The notes beneath the pieces are model-generated. The model saw nothing but the letters and a program-made list of their open reading frames with translations. It had not been told where the DNA came from and did not search any database. Of a DNA stretch of 64,000 nucleotides, positions 38,001 through 47,870 are shown piece by piece (within the stretch, counting starts at the first letter, position 1; the number at the start of each line of letters is the position of its first letter). This stretch comes from Siphonodentalium dalli (Eukaryota; Mollusca; Scaphopoda; Gadilida; Siphonodentaliidae). The stretch spans positions 128,168,754-128,232,753 of the forward strand of contig CP136061.1 of NCBI GenBank assembly GCA_032622095.1, written 5' to 3'. Both the position numbers and the translations under genes were made by a program.

Positions 38001-39696
38001 AACCCAAAAGGTAGATCAGTTTTTCGTTTTTGACATTGTTGAAAATCAATACGTCTTTACTACATCTAAAGAAAAGTTGGATACAGCAATAGAGATAACG
38101 AACAATAAGGCATCGGCTGATGGGTTTGCCCATATCGACTTTCAACCAAGTCGGGTCAAAGGCATGACTTGTCTCGGAATTCATGCATATGACGGGTTAC
38201 TAAAGGAGACAGTTAGTCTGTGTAAATGCTACGCATTCTGCGAAGACAGTGGAACGGTGATATACTGCCTCGAACAATTAAGTAAAGCGATGAGCAAAAG
38301 AGCGGGACGTGACATATTGTTCAAACCCAACGGGTGGATGACGGATGAAGCTGGAGCCATCCACAAAGGTCTTGCTTCAGTGTATGGATCATCTGAAGCA
38401 GAGAGGACGGTAACCTGTGTGGCGCATTACATGTCGGCGGTCATCAGAAACGCAAAGAAGCTGAATGGGTCCGATGACGATCGAACAACATTTACAGATT
38501 TAGCTAGAGAATTAAAGAATGTCCACACTGCAGAAGATTATGATTCGATAAAATCTAAAATCAGTGATTTTATTTCCGCCAAGACGGAACGCCTCTATCT
38601 AAAACATTGGCTGAACTGGTGGGGCGATCGACGCGCTCACTGGGCCGAGGCCTTCCGCGTGAAAGACTCTCCCACAACGAACCTGTCCGAATGCTTTCAC
38701 GCAAAAGATTGGCATCGAGGTTCGATTTCCCAACCATTGATAGATTCAATCTACGACGATGCTTCGGATTCGATCCTCTTCAAGGCGAAAACGGACAGTT
38801 TTTTTGGCGGTGAATACAACAGAGGCACCGGCCCATCATTGTTAGAACTTGCACGAAGGTGTGAAGTCAATCAACAGAACAGAGCTGGGGCATATGGCAA
38901 ACGTGTTCTTGGTGGTTTACACATTGAGGATGAATCAGAGAGGAAGAAAGCCCGTATACAACTTCCGTCTGACGAAGAGTGTACGCATAGGGAAGATGTC
39001 CGTAGACATGAAGTCCGAGAGCAGAGAATGAGGCCACTACAAAGCAAGTTATTCAAACAGACGATTGCGAGAGCTATAACGCAAGCAGACGATTACGATC
39101 TGATTGAGGATTCGAAAGATGGTCGTGATGGCAGGACATTCATGGTACTGCATAAGGAGGACATAGACCGCTCTTATAGGGTATGTCTGCAAGAAAAACC
39201 AGTGTGTCAGTGCCTTTTCTTCCTCGGTAAAAATGGAAAAGAGGTTTGTAAACATATCGTAATGACATTAATTGCACTTGGCGTCGAAGAAAACATTATC
39301 AACCAAATTGCATATACTGAAACGGAAATGTACAAAATTTCGTCTGCTAACTTTACACCCGATCATTTGCCAACATATGCAGGAAAGCGAAAACTCGAGA
39401 ACAACAAGCATAAAGCATGCTTGGTTATGTACAAGTGTGCACGGGGACGTCGACCACAGTGTTCGAAGTGTAAAGTGTTTTTGAAGGATGGACCTGTGAT
39501 AGAACTCAATGGGACATATAAATGCAGAAATTACTCCGAGCCGAACCACAAATTCAAATACTGTCCTCGCAGAGACTGCTTCAATGTATTGCCTCATAAT
39601 AGCAATATTAAATCGCTGCCAAATAAGATACTGGCGTGCGGTATATCAAACGAAGACGTTGACCAAGCTGCGAAAGATGGCCTGGATATCCTTTAG
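35065..39696 (+). CDS. MULE/Mutator-type transposase with N-terminal OTU peptidase domain
   Basis: An uninterrupted 1543-codon frame. Domains in order: OTU peptidase (about 60-207) with DGSCLFHS (Cys71) and PNHF (His200); a C2H2 finger (C272, C275, H287, H292); two WRKY-GCM1/FLYWCH-like fingers (about 304-347, 383-451, the second with DEWP as in GCM); an acidic linker of three 71-residue repeats (491-703); two more Cys-rich fingers (about 690-768, 791-883); the MULE DDE core, with likely triad Asp1025 (HIDFQ), Asp1094 (TDEAG) and Glu1209 (NLSE), and CVAH at 1118-1121; a SWIM finger (C1381, C1383, C1395, H1397); and a C-terminal zinc ribbon (about 1455-1512). MULE transposases bind terminal repeats and cut and paste DNA, leaving about 9-bp duplications. 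The OTU domain may deubiquitinate a host or self substrate, which is inferred. All expected catalytic residues are present. A spliced 5' exon cannot be excluded. Confidence 0.9.
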   Translation: MAEASKKEWSMFAEHVRQEDERICKLYNVPVAETDALRNVTRRDIDLFAATMLPENTKDLVPIKSTGDGSCLFHSASIALSGEQEYSKELRCRVVFSFVSRFSAYEKLMSDIASADIFSHGLVKETTSDGSYCGLVHLYGLANSLNIEIQSVYPQVNTNIRNTYNTQILPFGGASNISKMIIVWTRTHLIFHDKFWTPNHFVAAVPYDVLPQKLRKPLRVNNDRWIKYLETIDPSTDGVTVAIDLTANFQTCAKCSAALDISSSKNHVCKKCPFCAVYLSDDLLDDHADKVHPEKTQTSQEIAYGFKIGRSDGNQRWAYRDCAHSLCNGREKYKGNVRKIITPHSCVKLVGGVVTAEISVFVKKEFGHRPLSHFREAGDENKCVLYGDEWPSTNYKDHGWGHVQLKRTNKLLAWDVRRCKSKDCGACLNMIAFHGPKTKLICATVGHANSCSNTEPLLSCSVKTPTNNSVKIPISAHLQSHGESSSDNISENSSHSTTTFNTDSSYQLSDFGPDSNTGDSCDEQSSESQMTDHMNSDEKRQKDGLTVGFYNRNWDRKEGVTENSSHSTTTFKTDSIPQLSDLEPDSNAGDSCDEQDSKSQTTDDMNSDEKRQKDGLTVGFDNRNWDRKEGVTENSSHSTTTFKTDSIPQLSDLEPDSNAGDSCDEQDSKSQTTDDMNSDEKRQKDGLTVGFDNRNWGRKEGVRNGNYTRRCKGCFVCDTCGRKSTNKAKCYVCSQNVFTKINCGALFVKRGENEHEKGDHACDFRCPTAETETERLVEVNATQKNKILKEMNKGHKWGDYKTISYNTDKQKYRRMCKGVRVCDNNRCPFFQKSGKNNSFYFEGNQTPECAICGTLARKEKCNAFVDIENTLGSDVVKIVRGGSLTCQFYVPTPISGSDDYSHAELQKLFEHFPHLKPKTAMKAVINATIVDSEPSYISETARSLVRSNNISKIRSTVREHFGMGNKGNSFIAASIFKDKTQKVDQFFVFDIVENQYVFTTSKEKLDTAIEITNNKASADGFAHIDFQPSRVKGMTCLGIHAYDGLLKETVSLCKCYAFCEDSGTVIYCLEQLSKAMSKRAGRDILFKPNGWMTDEAGAIHKGLASVYGSSEAERTVTCVAHYMSAVIRNAKKLNGSDDDRTTFTDLARELKNVHTAEDYDSIKSKISDFISAKTERLYLKHWLNWWGDRRAHWAEAFRVKDSPTTNLSECFHAKDWHRGSISQPLIDSIYDDASDSILFKAKTDSFFGGEYNRGTGPSLLELARRCEVNQQNRAGAYGKRVLGGLHIEDESERKKARIQLPSDEECTHREDVRRHEVREQRMRPLQSKLFKQTIARAITQADDYDLIEDSKDGRDGRTFMVLHKEDIDRSYRVCLQEKPVCQCLFFLGKNGKEVCKHIVMTLIALGVEENIINQIAYTETEMYKISSANFTPDHLPTYAGKRKLENNKHKACLVMYKCARGRRPQCSKCKVFLKDGPVIELNGTYKCRNYSEPNHKFKYCPRRDCFNVLPHNSNIKSLPNKILACGISNEDVDQAAKDGLDIL
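36535..37173 (+). repeat. Three in-frame 213-bp tandem repeats inside the transposase gene
   Basis: Units start with GAAAACTCGAGTCATTCGAC at 36535, 36748 and 36961. Each encodes 71 residues: a Ser/Thr/Asp-rich part (ENSSHSTTTF, DSCDEQ), then NSDEKRQKDGLTVGF and NRNW. Units 2 and 3 are almost identical and unit 1 is more diverged. Each ends with what looks like the start of a zinc finger, which only the last copy completes. Confidence 0.97.
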
Positions 39697-39924
39697 AAAA
39701 TTTGAACGAAACAACAACGATACCGCCAGTATCTTTAATAATGGACATGCCAAGTAAAGACGTCCGTAACTGTCAGGCACAGTCATGGATATGTTGTTTC
39801 TATTTTTTGTTATTGTTTTTTTTTTGTTATTGTTTTTTTTTTGTTCTTCAAATTTGGGTTATTTGGATAATTACGCATATGTATTGGATGGAAATGTTTT
39901 TAGAATTTCACCACAGCTAGTCAA

Positions 39925-39930
39925 AATAAA
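39925..39930 (+). promoter_or_regulatory. Candidate polyadenylation signal of the transposase gene
   Basis: AATAAA lies 228 bases after the stop codon, upstream of the palindrome at 39963. Confidence 0.5.
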
Positions 39931-39962
39931 TGTCAGGTGTTATAGTTATAAACTTCTTTAAC

Positions 39963-40013
39963 GAAAATAGAAAGTTTCATATTTAAACTTTAAATATGAA
40001 ACTTTCTATTTTC
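39963..40013. repeat. Perfect palindrome, 25-bp arms with 1-base spacer
   Basis: GAAAATAGAAAGTTTCATAT begins the left arm, and the right arm is its exact inverse around C39988. It lies just after the transposase polyadenylation signal. It may be a small insertion or a 3'-end structure. Confidence 0.93.
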
Positions 40014-40540
40014 ATTACAGAAGTTTGAATTTTAAAGAATTCTAATTTCGCACGTGTAAGAAAATTAGCACCTAAATATAGTTTTGTTATATAAGCTCTG
40101 CTTTTCGCAGAGAGTAAACTGTTCTGCATTCGTATCATGTTATAGTAACGACACATCCCAAGGATATTAAATTCCACATCTCGTGGTCGATCAATAACAT
40201 AGCGATGTGATTGTCGCGCATATTTTGATTACAAATAACATATATATAGCTGCCTCACTACTTAATACATACGTATGCCAGTTGTAGTCGATTCGTTATT
40301 GTTTTGTGAAATTATGAGTTTTCCCCTCCACCCTTTTTTTTTCATAAATGATTTGTTATTATTGTGTTTCATTTTATTTCCATGCGGGTTTCGGTGTGTA
40401 TATTTCCGGTCAATATAAAACACTAATATTGTTTTGCTGCATGCACTGCAAGTATTTCCGGAAAACACTAATACAGAACTAATGTCATGAGATATTTTAT
40501 GATGCCCCTAAAACCTTTTATGAGCTATATATTGAAATTC

Positions 40541-41565
40541 TGAGTTGCGTGTAGTGGAATTCTGATAAAGTGTTAACGAACAAATAAAAAAAAGGGTTTT
40601 TTATTGTTTTCTTTAATACTATACATGTATGTGCCATTGTGATAAATAAGTAGACAGGTTTTGGTGCAATAAGTATGATCTCTGAGACGTGGTCATGTTG
40701 GTTCATCCAGCCCCCGTTCCGTGGTGTGATACAGGTCAAAGTTCTAGAGGTGCATTCCATATATGGAACATTTGAATAGACATGATTCAATATATGGAGC
40801 TTTTGAATATTCATGAATTACATATATGGAATGATGAATATTCAAAAGTTTCAGATATGGAAAGCACCTCCGATACTTTGACATGTAGCACTTAAACTGC
40901 GGACTGGAGCTGGATGGATCAAATATCGCGACAACTCAGTGATTTCACTTATATTCCAACATTCAAAGAGGGGTAAGCATTTGTACCATTTTGCGGGTCA
41001 TTACTAGTGTGTCTATATAACAACTTCCTATAGGAAGATGCGCGACACTCCGGAGGGGTAAATTCCCTCTGTGTGAATGTCAATTGACACAATTGTACAG
41101 CTCTATTTGCTATAACTATTACAACAATTAAACGTTCTCAAATAACAAAATTACTCATATTGAAACCATTGTAATGTAAAAAATAACTTACAGTGATTTT
41201 GTCAACAAACATTTCTATTCGCAAAGTGAGTTCAAATAATTTAGTCTAAATATTTTTATTAGAATATTTTTCATCTTATATGTTTACATAACAATGGTTT
41301 CCATCTGTGAAATATTGTATTGGAGGGTTATTATACACCGCATAGAAGTTGTTGGGGCGTATACTGGAATCAGTTTATCCGTCCGCCGTCCGTCCATCGT
41401 TCGAGAACACAAATTTGTGGGGGGTTTTCAGTCGTTTTTCGATAATTTTCAGTAAAACTTGGTACATACATCAAACACTGCATTTGATGAGAATCTGATG
41501 GAGGGTTAACACACAAATTAAACCATTCCCATAATGTATTTAGGAATCCCATACCCCATGCACGA
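40541..41565 (+). repeat. Isolated degenerate satellite monomers and spacer
   Basis: GAGTTGCGTGTAGTGG (40541) and a larger monomer piece from about 41489 (GAATCTGATGGAGGG, then GTTAACACACAAATTAAACC) are diverged forms of the 174-bp monomer in right-array orientation. They show the right arm once reached close to the transposase gene. Sequence at 41100-41300 is related to 5690-5830. Confidence 0.68.
40735..40882. repeat. 148-bp imperfect inverted repeat
   Basis: GTCAAAGTTCTAGAGGTGC pairs with the inverse GCACCTCCGATACTTTGAC, and inner TTCCATATATGGAA blocks are self-complementary. Likely a small foldback element. Confidence 0.75.
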
Positions 41566-43370
41566 ATCCCGGACATTTCCCCACCGCCCTTGAAATTGCA
41601 AAGCGGACATTTCCCCACCCGGACATTTACATGTACCCACCGGACATTTCAGTGTAAACATTTTATTTCCAAAATCCAAGGTTACATAATATGCAAAAAT
41701 TTATATCCAAAATAGAAGATAATGTATGGAAATGAGGATCAGACAACAAGCCCGATGGCTTATATGAAGTCTTCTCCTCTTTGGCGACATGCCCCTTCCC
41801 CAATAAGTGAGGAAGGGGTATCGATCAGACTGGAAAGGATTGAAATAATGTTTAGGAGAAATGGAGATATATGGCTAAGTTTGAGTTAGGGATGAAACAG
41901 AGAGGAGGTAGTGTTAGGCATAGTAAGAAGCACATGGTGAAAGAGAGAGAGAGAGAGAGAGGGGGGGGGGGGGCGAGGAAGTATAAGACAGGATGGAAAC
42001 AAATGAATCGTGAAATGATGACAGCTGTGGGGAGTTTTCAATAATTGTTGCGTGAAAAATAATACTCGTCTAGTAATTTGCATACGTCAGGCTATATAGG
42101 AGGGGGTCAATCGCAATGGCCAATTCCTAATTCAATTGTTTTCAATGTGTATATCGCAGCATCCTTGATATGGAATCATTTCACGTATATACAAAATTGT
42201 GACGAGTAATTAACATGCAAAATAATCGTTTTCGGAAGACATTTAGAACTACATATATAATGGGGAATGTCGTGCTGTCGCATAACGCGGCCGGAATCCA
42301 AAGAAATTTGTTACCCGTACAAATCATGGAAATCTTTTTGTTCTCATGATATATTTCTGTACTGCATTAAATATTTGTTTGTTTTCGCACCGGACATTTC
42401 CCCACTTACTCAATATCAAAGCGGACATTTCCCCACCGGATATTTTTCCACCTTTGATTGTTATTATGGGTGTGTGGTATATTGACTCATACTATGGGTA
42501 TGTGTTAAAATCAGATTTATTTCAATGAACGAAATTATATACCTATACACACCAATAACAATAAATATTAACGATACATAATAAGTAAGCTTGTTCTGAA
42601 GTGCTGACATCTCTCGTCGAACTCTCTTACCATTATTCACTATACATTTACACATTCATTATTTGAGTTTTGACATATTATTGGATAACTGAACGCTCTG
42701 TATATCTGTTCTTCCGAAAAAATATCAAATTAAATGCTCTTTTTGGAAATTTGCACATATATTATTGGATAATTGGATATGAACAATCTTTATATCTGTT
42801 CATTAGAAAAATATCAAATTGAATGCTCTTTAATATGGAAATTTGCACACATAGTATTGGATAATTAACTATGAACGCTCTTTATATCTGTTCTTCAGAA
42901 AATTAATTAACATCATGGAAATTGAGACTTACCTCGTCATCAGTTGTGACACACCCCTTGCATGTGAAAGTTCGAAACATAATTTGTCACCACCACGATT
43001 GTTCTTAATCAGTTCCATGATTGAAGATATGATTCCATGATAACTTTGCTGTCTAGAGTTCACTCACTAGAATTCATACTGTGGTAACAATTGTCACAAA
43101 ATTGTTTCAACTGCGTTGATGTCCAAAACTATCGTAAAAACACTCTTTCATGTTTGTCAAAACGCGCTTTCATGTCTGTCAAAACATTACATCGACTGAG
43201 TTGACATCGCTTGAGATAGCCTCACTGACTAGGATTTACTGATCACTCAAATCATTCTTTGAAGTGTGCATTTTATTAGCAGGGTGGGGAAATGTCCGGT
43301 GGGTAAATTTCCGGGTGGGGAAATGTCCGGTGGGTAATTGTCCGGGTGGGGAAATGTCTGATTTTGAAAG
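41566..43370. mobile_element. Insertion bounded by inverted GGACATTTCCCCACC clusters
   Basis: Clusters of GGACATTTCCCCACC and CCCACCGGACATTT lie at 41572-41650 and 42391-42450 in one orientation, and at 43282-43360 in the other. Satellite sequence stops at the left cluster and resumes at about 43376, so the 1.8-kb segment appears inserted into the array. A (GA)n(G)n run lies near 41945-41975. No coding region is recognised and the exact ends are uncertain. Confidence 0.55.
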
Positions 43371-44389
43371 TGTTATATATGAGCATCACGAGACCAGTGA
43401 TGATCTATATATGAATGCTGCGTGTGGTGTGATTCTGATAACACACTATAGTCAAACCATTTGTGTCCAGGAAACATATATCCCGTGCACACTGTGAGGA
43501 AAACTGTGCCCAATGCGCTAAAACTGATATATATGATAATCATGTGACCCATGACGACCCATATATCATAAATCCGAGCTGTTTGGCGAGTTACCGACAA
43601 AGGGTTAACACACGAATCAAATCATGCCAATATCATGTTCTGAATTCGCATATCCCGCGAACACTGCATGGGACGAAAACCGAGCCAGTTGTGCTAATCC
43701 TTATATATATCATAATCACGTAACGCGTGATGACCTTTATGTCAAACATCCGAGCTGCGTGTGGTGAGTTTCTGATAAAGGGTTAACACACGAATCAAAC
43801 CATGCCCATATTGTGTTCAGAAAACGCATATCTCGTGCACACTGGGATGAAAACCGAGCCCAAAGCGCTAAAACTGATATAAATGATGGTCACGTGGCCC
43901 TTGATGACCTATATGTCAAAAATCCGAGCTGCGTGTGGTGAGTTTCTGATAAAGGGTGAACACATAAATCAAGTCATGCCCATAATGTGTTCAGAAAACG
44001 CATATCCCGTGCACACTGGGATGAAAACCGAGCCAAATGCGCTAAAACTGTTATATATGATAGTCACGTGGCCCGGGATGACCTATATGTCAGAAATCCG
44101 AGCTGCGTGTGGTGAGATTCTGATAAAGGGTTAACACACGAATCAAATCATGCCCATATTGTGTTCAGAAAACGCACATCCCGTGCACACTGGGATGAAA
44201 ACCGAGTCTAATGCGCTAAAACTGTTATATATGATAGTCACGTGGTCCGGGATGACCTATATGTCAAAAAACCGAGCTGCGTGTGTTGAGATTCTGATAA
44301 AGGGTTCACACATGAATCAAACCATGCCCATATTGTGTTCAGAAACCGCATATCCCGTGCACACTGGGATGAAAACCGAGCCCAATGCG

Positions 44390-47300
44390 CTAAAACTGTT
44401 ATATATGATAGTCACTTGGCCAGGGATGACCTATATGTCAAAAATCCGAGCTGCGTGTGGTGAGATTCTGACAAATGGTTCACACAAGAATCAAACCATG
44501 GCCATATTGTGTTCAGAAAACGCATATCCCGTGCACACTGGGACGAAACCCGAGCCCTAAGTGCTAAAACTGATATATATGATAAACAGGTGACGCGTGA
44601 TGACCTATATGTCAAAAATCCGAGCTGCGTGTGGTAAGATTCTGATAAAGGGTTAACACACGAATAAAATCATGCCCATATTGTGTTCAGAAAACGCATA
44701 TCCCGTGCACACTGGGATGAAAACCGAGTCTAATGCGCTAAAACTGTTATATATGATAGTCACGTGGCCCGGGATGACCTATATGTCAAAAATCCGAGCT
44801 GCGTGTGGTGATATTATGATAAAGGGTTCACACAAGAATCAAACCATGCCCATATGGTGTTCAGAAAACGCATATCCAGTGCACACTGGGACGAAACCCG
44901 AGCCCTATGTGCTAAAACTGATATATATGATAAACACGTAACGCGTGATGACCTATATGTCAAAAATCCGAGATGCGTGTGGTGAGATTCTGATAAATGG
45001 TTTACACACGAATCAAATCATGCCCAAATTGTGTTCATAAAACGCATATCCCGTGCATACTGGGATGAAAACCGAGCCCAATGCGCTAACACTGTTATAT
45101 ATGATAATCACGTGACCAGCGATGACCTATATGTCAAAAATCCGAGCTCCGTGTGGTGAGATTCTGATAAAGGGTTAACATACGAATCAAATCACGCCCA
45201 AATAGTGTTCAGAAAACACATATCCCGTGCACACTGGGACGAAAACCGAGCCCAATGCGCTAAAACTGATATTTATGATAGTCACGTGGCCATTGATGAC
45301 CTATATGTCAAAAATCCGAGCTGCGTGTGGTTAGATTCTGATAACGGGTTAACACACATATCAAATTATACCAAAATTGTGTTCAGAAAACGCATATCCC
45401 CTGCACACTGGGACGAAAACCGAGCCCAATGTGCTAAAACTGATATATATGATAATCACGTGACGCGTGATGACCTATATGTCAAAAATCCGAGCTGCGT
45501 GTGGTGAGATTCTGATAAAGGGTTACCACACGAATCAAATCATGCCCATATTATGTTCAGAAAACGCATATCCCGTGCATACTGGGATGAAAACCGAGCC
45601 TAATGCGCTAAAACTGTTATATGTGATAATCACGTGACCAGCGATGACCTATATGTCAAAAATCCGAGCTCCGTGTGGTGAGATTCTGATAAAGGGTTAA
45701 CATACGAATCAAATCACGCCCAAATTGTGTTCAGAAAACACATATCCCGTGCACACTGGGACGAAAACCTAGCCCAATGCGCTAAAACTGATATATATGA
45801 TAGTCACGTGGCCCTTGATGACCTATATGTCAAAAATCCGAGCTGCGTGTGGTGAGATTCTGATAACGGGTTAACACACGAATCAAATGATGCCCAAATT
45901 GTGTTCAGAAAACGCATATCCCCTGCACACACTGGGACGAAAACCGAGCCCAATGTGCTAAAACTGATATATATGATAATCACGTGACGCGTGATGACCT
46001 ATATGTCAAAAATCCGAGCTGCGTGTGGTGAGTTTCTGATAAAGGGTTACCACACGAATCAAATCATGCCCATATTATGTTCAGAAAACGCATATCCCGT
46101 GCACACTGGGATGAAATCCGAGTCTAATGCGCTAAAACTGTTATATATGATAGTCACTTGGCCAGGGATGACCTATATGTCAAAAATCCGAGCTGCGTGT
46201 GGTGAGATTCTGACAAATGGTTCACACAAGAATCAAACCATGGCCATATTGTGTTCAGAAAACGCATATCCCGTGCACACTGGGACGAAACCCGAGCCCT
46301 AAGTGCTAAAACTGATATATATGATAAACAGGTGACGCGTGATGACCTATATGTCAAAAATCCGAGCTGCGTGTGGTAAGATTCTGATAAAGGGTTAACA
46401 CACGAATCAAATCATGCCCATATTGTGTTCAGAAAACGCATATCCCGTGCACACTGGGATGAAAACCGAGTCTAATGCGCTAAAACTGTTATATATGATA
46501 GTCACGTGGCCCGGGATGACCTATATGTCAAAAATCCGAGCTGCGTGTGGTGATATTATGATAAAGGGTTCACACAAGAATCAAACCATGCCCATATGGT
46601 GTTCAGAAAACGCATATCCAGTGCACACTGGGACGAAACCCGAGCCCTATGTGCTAAAACTGATATATATGATAAACACGTAACGCGTGATGACCTATAT
46701 GTCAAAAATCCGAGATGCGTGTGGTGAGATTCTGATAAATGGTTTACACACGAATCAAATCATGCCCAAATTGTGTTCATAAAACGCATATCCCGTGCAT
46801 ACTGGGATGAAAACCGAGCCCAATGCGCTAACACTGTTATATATGATAATCACGTGACCAGCGATGACCTATATGTCAAAAATCCGAGCTCCGTGTGGTG
46901 AGATTCTGATAAAGGGTTAACATACGAATCAAATCACGCCCAAATAGTGTTCAGAAAACACATATCCCGTGCACACTGGGACGAAAACCGAGCCCAATGC
47001 GCTAAAACTGATATTTATGATAGTCACGTGGCCATTGATGACCTATATGTCAAAAATCCGAGCTGCGTGTGGTTAGATTCTGATAACGGGTTAACACACG
47101 AATCAAATTATACCAAAATTGTGTTCATAAAACGCATATCCCCTGCACACTGGGACGAAAACCGAGCCCAATGTGCTAAAACTGATATATATGATAATCA
47201 CGTGACGCGTGATGACCTATATGTCAAAAATCCGAGCTGCGTGTGGTGAGATTCTGATAAAGGGTGACCACACGAATGAAATCATGCCCATATTATGTTC

Positions 47301-47870
47301 AGAAAACGCATATCCCGTGCACACTGGGATGAAATCCGAGTCTAATGCGCTAAAACCGTTATATATGATAATCACGTGGCCCGGGATGACCTATATGTCA
47401 AATATTCGAGCTGCTTGTGGCGAGATTCTGATAAAGGGTTAACACACGAATCAAATCATGCCCAAATTGTGTTCATAAAACGCATATCCCGTGCACACTG
47501 GGATGAAAACCGAGCCCAATGCGCTAAAACTGTTATATATGATAAACACGTGACGCGTGATGACCTATATGTCAAAAATCCGAGCTGCGTGTGGTGAGAT
47601 TCTGATAAAGGGTTAACATACGAATCAAATCATGAACAAATTGTGTTCAGAAAACACATATCCCGTGCACACTGGGACGAAAACCGAGCCCAATGCGCTA
47701 AAACTGATATATATGATAGTCACGTGGCCCTTGATGACCTATATGTCAAAATTCCGAGCTGCATGTGGTGAGATTCTGATAACGGGTTAACACACGAATC
47801 AAATGATGCCCAAATTGTGTTCATAAAACGCATATCCCCTGCACACTGGGACGAAAACCGAGCCCAATGT
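44390..47870 (+). repeat. 1742-bp (10-monomer) higher-order duplication in the right array
   Basis: Variant monomers such as CACTTGGCCAGGGATG and GGTGATATTATGATAAAGGG recur at an offset of 1742 bases (for example 44415 and 46157). The same variant block appears again near 48.6 and 51.4 kb. Confidence 0.85.

Noticed and set aside
35025-39600. Antisense frames of 60-130 codons across the transposase gene
   Set aside because: They mirror the codon structure of the large plus-strand gene and lack domains of their own.
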